Assembly (NCBI RefSeq): GCF_041504345.1
Contig: NZ_CP167894.1
Span: forward strand, 3,100,001-3,164,000
DNA from: Vibrio sp. BS-M-Sm-2
Lineage (GTDB): Bacteria; Pseudomonadota; Gammaproteobacteria; Enterobacterales; Vibrionaceae
Direction of reading: 5' to 3'
DNA length: 64,000 nucleotides
In this document: positions 59,386 through 64,000 of the stretch, piece after piece
Layout of the letters: each line of letters starts with the position of its first letter
Position numbering within the stretch: the stretch's first letter is position 1
Position numbers and translations under genes: made by a program
Notes under the pieces: model-generated
Database searches by the model: none
What the model saw: the letters and a program-made list of their open reading frames with translations, nothing else
What the model was told of the DNA's origin: nothing

Positions 59386-59436
59386 GATGCAAGTAGCCGA
59401 TAGTGAATACGAAAACACCCCCTTTTTTAAAGTTAA

Positions 59437-59452
59437 AAGAAAGCGCTTTCTT
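59437..59452. promoter_or_regulatory. LacI-type operator O3 (perfect palindrome)
   Basis: AAGAAAGCGCTTTCTT is identical to O1. It lies 30 bases before the start codon of the substrate-binding protein, so it overlaps the leader or promoter of the transporter operon. Confidence 0.75.
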
Positions 59453-59482
59453 TCTGGTTATTATCATTAAAAGGACAACGTG

Positions 59483-61117
59483 ATGCACAAAAAGACATTG
59501 ATTGCTTCGCTCGCCATTGGAGCTTTATTCGGAGCCTCTGTACAAGCAGATGAAGTTAAGCAGGGTGGTACACTAACGGTGCCAATTATCAATACTGGCT
59601 TTGTTGAAAACTTTAACCCTTATACAACTAAAGACTTACTGCATGGGGTAATGTTTGAGCCATTGGTCGTATTCAACAACATGACAGGTGATGTTGATTA
59701 TCGCCTGGCTGAGTCGGTTGAGTATTCAACTGACCTGAAAACATTGACGCTTAAGTTACGAGAGAATTTGAAGTGGTCTGATGGTTCAAAGTTAACTGCA
59801 GACGACGTTGTTTTTAGCTTTATGTTGACTAAAGAGGCACCAGCTTTTGACCAGAAAGGTATTTGGTCTTCAGGTAACTTAAAAGAAATCAAATCTATTG
59901 ACGCGCGAACTGTCGTGTTTGAGCTGACGGAAGCGGATTCTACATTTGCTTGGAACTTAGAGCGCTACCATATTGTACCAAAGCATATTTGGTCGAAAGT
60001 TGAAGAGCTGACAACGTTTACCAACCTTAACCCGGTAGGTAGTGGCCCAATGACGACGGTTAAATACATTAAACCGCAACAGATGGAGCTGTGCCGAAAC
60101 CCAAATTACTATTTAGAAAATAGACCTTATTTAGATTGCATCAACTTCCGTTCTTACAATGACAACTCTCAGATCCAACCTGCCTTAATCAAAGGTGAGA
60201 TTGATTGGGGTTCAAATTTTATTGCTGACGTTGAGTCAACATTTGTCGATATGGATAAAGAAAATAACCATTTTTGGTATCCAGCGAATGATGCGATCCA
60301 CCTTTACGTAAATACCAAAGAAGCGCCATTTGATGACCTAAGAGTACGACAAGCACTTTCTATGGCACTTGATCGTGAAACCATCGTGGATATTGCTGCC
60401 TACGGTTATCCGACTGCAAACTTCAATGCTGGTGGCATCGGTGAGCTATACGAAACGCACATTGATAAAAATGTATCTAAGAAATATGGCTATCTAACTA
60501 AGTACGATGTTGAAAGAGCAAACGCTTTACTTGATGAAGCGGGCTTAGTTGACAAAAACGGTGATGGATTCCGCGACAAAGCAAACGGGGAAACGGTTGA
60601 GTTTGATATTGAGGTTGTCAACGGTTGGACCGACTGGATCCAAGTGGTTCAGATGGTATCTGAATACTTTGAAGAAGTGGGTGTGAAAGCAAACGTTAAG
60701 ACCGTGGATTGGGCGGTATATGACAGCAATTTGAAAGAAAGCAAATATACCATGTCAATTAACTGGTCAATGGTAGCGACAAATCCAATCTTGGCGTACC
60801 AAGAGTACTTCTCAACGTCTCGAATCGGAAAAACTTGGCATGCTGGCCACGGTGTTAATTCACCAGAAATCGACGCATTAATCGACAGCTTCGGCAAAAT
60901 TGGTGATGCAGAGCAGCAAGAGAAAGTGTTGAGTGAACTTCAGGAGTTTACCGCTGAAAACCTTCCCTTTATCCCTCTATTTTCTAACCCAACTTGGTTC
61001 CAATACAGCACTAAACATATTGTTGGTTGGCCAAGTGAAAAAGACCCATACGTTCAGCCAGTATGGTACGACGGTGGTAAGAGAGTAATTATTCTCAACA
61101 ATCTACACCTTAAGTAA
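59483..61117 (+). CDS. ABC transporter substrate-binding protein, family 5 (oligosaccharide/peptide type)
   Basis: A 544-residue periplasmic binding protein. The Sec signal peptide begins MHKKTLIASLAIGALFGASV with cleavage near VQA|DE. The SBP_bac_5 features are visible: FNPYTTKDLLHGVMFEPLVVF, the segment LKWSDGSKLTADDVVFSF, VPKHIWSKV, and the C-terminal ENLPFIPLFSNPTW. It resembles the V. cholerae chitobiose-binding protein more than peptide binders, as I recall them, so an oligosaccharide ligand is favoured. I chose ATG 59483 with AAAGGAC seven bases upstream; a GTG at 59480 is adjacent. Likely repressed through the LacI-type operators upstream. Confidence 0.88.
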   Translation: MHKKTLIASLAIGALFGASVQADEVKQGGTLTVPIINTGFVENFNPYTTKDLLHGVMFEPLVVFNNMTGDVDYRLAESVEYSTDLKTLTLKLRENLKWSDGSKLTADDVVFSFMLTKEAPAFDQKGIWSSGNLKEIKSIDARTVVFELTEADSTFAWNLERYHIVPKHIWSKVEELTTFTNLNPVGSGPMTTVKYIKPQQMELCRNPNYYLENRPYLDCINFRSYNDNSQIQPALIKGEIDWGSNFIADVESTFVDMDKENNHFWYPANDAIHLYVNTKEAPFDDLRVRQALSMALDRETIVDIAAYGYPTANFNAGGIGELYETHIDKNVSKKYGYLTKYDVERANALLDEAGLVDKNGDGFRDKANGETVEFDIEVVNGWTDWIQVVQMVSEYFEEVGVKANVKTVDWAVYDSNLKESKYTMSINWSMVATNPILAYQEYFSTSRIGKTWHAGHGVNSPEIDALIDSFGKIGDAEQQEKVLSELQEFTAENLPFIPLFSNPTWFQYSTKHIVGWPSEKDPYVQPVWYDGGKRVIILNNLHLK

Positions 61118-61130
61118 GTTATTTTTGAGA

Positions 61131-61154
61131 GGGCTACAGCTTAGGTTGTAGCCC
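61131..61154 (+). promoter_or_regulatory. Hairpin between binding-protein and permease genes
   Basis: GGGCTACA and TGTAGCCC form an 8-bp stem with an 8-base loop and no T-run. Such hairpins after the binding-protein gene of ABC operons often stabilise the upstream mRNA so that the binding protein is made in excess; that role is inferred. Confidence 0.55.
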
Positions 61155-61172
61155 CTAGGTTAAAAGATTTTT

Positions 61173-62147
61173 ATGTCGTTTTTAATTCGCCGATTTGGCT
61201 TCTATTTTACCGCTTTCTTAATCGCTATCTCGTTTAATTTCATGTTGCCTCGCCTAATGCCAGGTGATCCTGTTGATGCTCTTTTCGCTGCAGCTCAAGG
61301 TCGAATGGATCCTGCTCAAATGGATGCTGTTCGAGAAATGTACGGTTTTGTTGATGGCAATGTTTTCGAACAGTACTTCGCTTATATGAAAAGCGTATTT
61401 ACTCTGGATTTGGGGCCATCAGTACTTATGTTTCCTGTAAGTGTCTCAGATGTCCTTGCTATGGCACTGCCGTGGACTATGTTTCTCGCGCTTGGTTCGT
61501 TGATTGTCGCTCTCATCATTGGTGTCAGTATTGGTACGTATGCATCGTATCGACGTGAAGGGCTATTTGGACAAATTGTTCCGCCAGTTTTGGCATTTAT
61601 TAGTAATTTCCCGTACATCGTGACCGCGTTACTGTTGTTCTATTTCTTCGGTTTAAAACTTGAACTATTGCCTTTGGCATACACCTATGACCCATCGTTA
61701 GAGCCAGGTTTTACATGGGAGTTTATTTCCAGTGTGGCCAAACACGCTGTGTTGCCTATGGGCTCAATGGTCTTGGTTGGTATCGCAACATGGGTCTTCA
61801 ATATGCGTAATGCGATGATCAACGTGTTGGGTGAGGATTACGTAACGATGGCAGAGGCCAAAGGCTTGAGCAGTTATCGTGTTATGTCTCGCTATGCTGG
61901 TCGAAATGCCATCCTTCCTGTTGCGACCGCTATTGCAATGGCAATCGGATTCTCATTCGCAGGTTCAATCATGACCGAAGTGGTTTTTAACTACCAAGGC
62001 TTGGGGAACATCCTTCTTAAAGGCATCGTTGCTCGTGATTACCCACTTATCCAAGCCATTCTTCTTATCTTGGTGACAGCGGTACTAACCGCTAACTTTA
62101 TTGCCGACCTCCTATATGTCTGGCTTGACCCTAGAATCTCGAATTGA
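61173..62147 (+). CDS. ABC transporter permease, DppB/OppB type
   Basis: A 324-residue inner-membrane permease with about six helices. The N-terminus RRFGFYFTAFLIAISFNFMLPRLMPGDP is typical of OppB-type subunits. The cytoplasmic EAA loop reads EAKGLSSYRVMSRYAGR near residue 230. It starts at ATG 61173, and its stop is five bases before the next start. It pairs with the downstream permease to form the channel. Confidence 0.92.
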   Translation: MSFLIRRFGFYFTAFLIAISFNFMLPRLMPGDPVDALFAAAQGRMDPAQMDAVREMYGFVDGNVFEQYFAYMKSVFTLDLGPSVLMFPVSVSDVLAMALPWTMFLALGSLIVALIIGVSIGTYASYRREGLFGQIVPPVLAFISNFPYIVTALLLFYFFGLKLELLPLAYTYDPSLEPGFTWEFISSVAKHAVLPMGSMVLVGIATWVFNMRNAMINVLGEDYVTMAEAKGLSSYRVMSRYAGRNAILPVATAIAMAIGFSFAGSIMTEVVFNYQGLGNILLKGIVARDYPLIQAILLILVTAVLTANFIADLLYVWLDPRISN

Positions 62148-62152
62148 GGCGC

Positions 62153-63145
62153 ATGATGGATAATTTAATGGACACTCAAAAAACCGCTAACCAGCCGAAT
62201 ATGCCAGTACGTGAGCCAAAATGGTCGTGGAAAAACGTAAAGAAAACTCTCGGTAAAGCTTACGCATTTTTCTACGGTAACCCCCCGGCCATTATAGGTA
62301 CTTTTTTACTTACGATTGTCTTAGCCGGGGCGTTATTTGCACCTGTATTATCGACTCATAACCCAGAAAAGCGCGTAGCACGTCCACATGTTGCACCAAG
62401 CTCTGAGCATATTATGGGCACGACTCGTAGCGGACGTGATGTATATAGCCAGGTTCTATTTGGAGCAAGAAAGTCGCTTACTGTTGCGATCTCTGCGGGC
62501 GTAATAGCCATGACAATAGCAGTGCTAGTTGGGGTTTCATCTGGTTACTTTGGTGGAAAAGTCGATGAACGCTTGAACTTCATTACTAACGTATTTCTTG
62601 TGTTTCCACAATTACCCTTGCTGATTGTTCTCGCCGCATTCTTAGGGCAGGTCGGTTCGCTGGTTATTACCGTGTTGTTAGGGATAACCTCCTGGCCTTG
62701 GGGGGCTAGGGTGATTCGTGCACAGACCATGGCAATTAGAAGCAAAGAGTTCATCATTTCTGCAGAGGTGATGGGGGAATCAAAAATCCGCATTATTTTA
62801 GTCGAGATCTTACCAAACTTAGTTTCGATTGTTTTTGGTGGCTTCCTAGGCACGGTTATCTACGCAATGGGCTCCGAAGCTGGCCTAGGTATTTTAGGTT
62901 TAGGTGATGCAACAGAGGTGAGTTGGGGCTCTATGTTGTATTGGGCACAGACCTCTTCATCGTTATATACCGGTGCATGGTGGGAAATGCTGGTGCCTGC
63001 ACTAGCGTTAGCGATTACTGGTGGTGGACTCGCATTGATTAACATGTCTATTGACCAAGTGAGCAACCCTAAATTACGTACGGGCCCACACATCAAACTG
63101 TGGCACAAACTTAAAAAAGAAGCAGATAAACGCCGAGGCCTATAA
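62153..63145 (+). CDS. ABC transporter permease, DppC/OppC type
   Basis: A 330-residue partner permease. A cytosolic N-terminal segment (about 1-40) precedes the first helix (AIIGTFLLTIVLAGALFAPV); the motif EHIMGTTRSGRDVYSQVLFGARKSL is the classic OppC signature. The EAA loop is SAEVMGESKIRIILVE. I chose ATG 62153 with GAGG just upstream; ATG 62156 and 62168 are alternatives, and the frame opens at 62144. Its stop overlaps the ATPase start by one base (TAATG). Confidence 0.9.
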   Translation: MMDNLMDTQKTANQPNMPVREPKWSWKNVKKTLGKAYAFFYGNPPAIIGTFLLTIVLAGALFAPVLSTHNPEKRVARPHVAPSSEHIMGTTRSGRDVYSQVLFGARKSLTVAISAGVIAMTIAVLVGVSSGYFGGKVDERLNFITNVFLVFPQLPLLIVLAAFLGQVGSLVITVLLGITSWPWGARVIRAQTMAIRSKEFIISAEVMGESKIRIILVEILPNLVSIVFGGFLGTVIYAMGSEAGLGILGLGDATEVSWGSMLYWAQTSSSLYTGAWWEMLVPALALAITGGGLALINMSIDQVSNPKLRTGPHIKLWHKLKKEADKRRGL

Positions 63146-64000
63146 TGAGCAATCTATTAGAAATTAATAACCTGTGTGTTGATTACGTTTCTCCTAATGG
63201 CGTAGCAAGAGCCGTTAATGACGTTAGTATTTCCATTGCGCCCGGTGAAACGCTCGGTATTGCCGGTGAATCTGGTTGCGGTAAAAGTACATTGGCTTTT
63301 GCTATATCACGCTTACATAAAGCACCAGCGCTTATCTCTGAGGGTGAAATACTCTACAAAGGGCAGGATGTTTTAAAGATGAATAACAAGCAGTTACGTG
63401 ACTTCCGTTGGAATGACGTTTCTATTGTTTTTCAAAGCGCAATGAATTCACTTAATCCCGTTATTACCATCGGTGAGCAGCTAACGGACGTTATTCTAGC
63501 GCACAAAAAAATACCTTATAAACAGGCTCACGATCGTGCGGTCGAGCTGTTAGGAACGGTTGGAATTCATGGCGATAGAATGTCGAGCTTTCCCCATCAA
63601 CTGAGTGGAGGGATGCGTCAGCGAGTTGTTATTGCGATTGCTTTGGCGCTGGAACCTAAATTGATCATCATGGATGAGCCAACAACGGCACTTGATGTGG
63701 TGGTCGAACGTGAAATCTTGAATGAACTGTATGAGCTGAAGAGTAAGTTTGGATTCTCTATTCTGTTTATTAGTCACGACTTAAGCCTAATGGGCGAAAT
63801 TGCTGATCGAATTGGCGTGATGTATGCGGGTAACCTTATCGAATTAGGTGATGCGAAAACGGTATTTAGTGAACCTAAGCATCCTTATACAAAAGGGCTT
63901 ATCTCTTCATTTCCGACTATTCATGGGCCAAAAGAACGTCTCTACGGGATCCCTGGGAATCCTGTCAACCTTTTGGATACACCTCAAGGATGTAACTTCC
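63145..64000 (+). CDS. ABC transporter ATP-binding protein, OppD/DppD type (truncated by window edge)
   Basis: First ATPase subunit of the transporter; 285 codons are visible before the window ends. Walker A GESGCGKST lies near residue 40, Q-loop in VFQSAMNSLNP, signature LSGGMRQR near 153, Walker B LIIMDEP and switch His in FISHDLSLM. The C-terminal oligopeptide/dipeptide ABC extension begins KHPYTKGLISSFPT. ATG 63145 overlaps the permease stop, indicating coupling. A second ATPase and possibly a glycoside hydrolase and LacI regulator would be expected beyond the edge. Confidence 0.93.
   Translation, partial: MSNLLEINNLCVDYVSPNGVARAVNDVSISIAPGETLGIAGESGCGKSTLAFAISRLHKAPALISEGEILYKGQDVLKMNNKQLRDFRWNDVSIVFQSAMNSLNPVITIGEQLTDVILAHKKIPYKQAHDRAVELLGTVGIHGDRMSSFPHQLSGGMRQRVVIAIALALEPKLIIMDEPTTALDVVVEREILNELYELKSKFGFSILFISHDLSLMGEIADRIGVMYAGNLIELGDAKTVFSEPKHPYTKGLISSFPTIHGPKERLYGIPGNPVNLLDTPQGCNF

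Overview
The window is chromosomal DNA from a gammaproteobacterium, almost certainly a Vibrio. The species cannot be fixed from the sequence; a Splendidus-clade-like Vibrio is a guess. The evidence is the gene order topA - glgCA - tfoY with its c-di-GMP riboswitch - purR - torD/torR - elyC - cmoM-mukFEB, which I recall from Vibrio chromosome 1, plus vibrio-like proteins throughout (NadA, Tol-Pal, cytochrome bd, AlaE). Nearly all of it is compact, intact, housekeeping-type sequence. I see no prophage, insertion sequence, integron, CRISPR array or rRNA. There is one tRNA gene.

Layout. 1-5.7 kb: 3' part of topA, then the glycogen genes glgC-glgA behind a long structured leader. 5.8-12.9 kb: small genes (alpha/beta hydrolase, DUF2007 protein, TVP38 membrane protein), tfoY with a GEMM-I riboswitch, purR with a hairpin-rich leader, divergent torD/torR, and elyC. 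13-20.5 kb: cmoM and the MukFEB condensin operon with overlapping genes. 20.8-25 kb: a 1410-residue fusion joining a ferredoxin, a GltD-like flavoprotein and a formate-dehydrogenase-type molybdoenzyme. 25.1-28.4 kb: a three-gene operon of a retropepsin-like lipoprotein, an inactive-transglutaminase/7TM protein and an ATP-grasp ligase. 28.7-31.6 kb: cmoB, cmoA and a DUF72 protein. 31.9-37.9 kb: aspS and ruvC, a chemoreceptor gene, then ruvA-ruvB. 38.4-41.6 kb: cydA-cydB-cydX-ybgE, preceded by a perfect FNR-type box. 41.8-47.3 kb: ybgC-tolQRAB-pal-cpoB. 47.4-53.7 kb: nadA, a potassium channel, a UPF0149 protein, a hybrid sensor kinase and alaE. 53.9 kb: tRNA-Ser(GGA). 54.2-58.1 kb: gltS, a LysR regulator and dadA. 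58.2-64 kb: an oligosaccharide/peptide-type ABC transporter operon that runs off the right edge. It is divergent from a cytoplasmic binding-protein-like gene, and three near-identical LacI-type palindromic operators lie between them.

How the genes work together. Three enzymes of wobble-uridine (cmo5U34) modification are present: CmoA, CmoB and CmoM. Envelope integrity is represented by Tol-Pal and ElyC. Respiratory flexibility is represented by cytochrome bd, TorR/TorD and the formate-dehydrogenase-type fusion. Amino-acid handling is represented by GltS, DadA and AlaE. The items most worth a second look are the molybdoenzyme fusion, the retropepsin/7TM/ATP-grasp operon, the LacI-operator control region with its orphan binding-like protein, the purR leader, and the chemoreceptor gene lodged between ruvC and ruvA.
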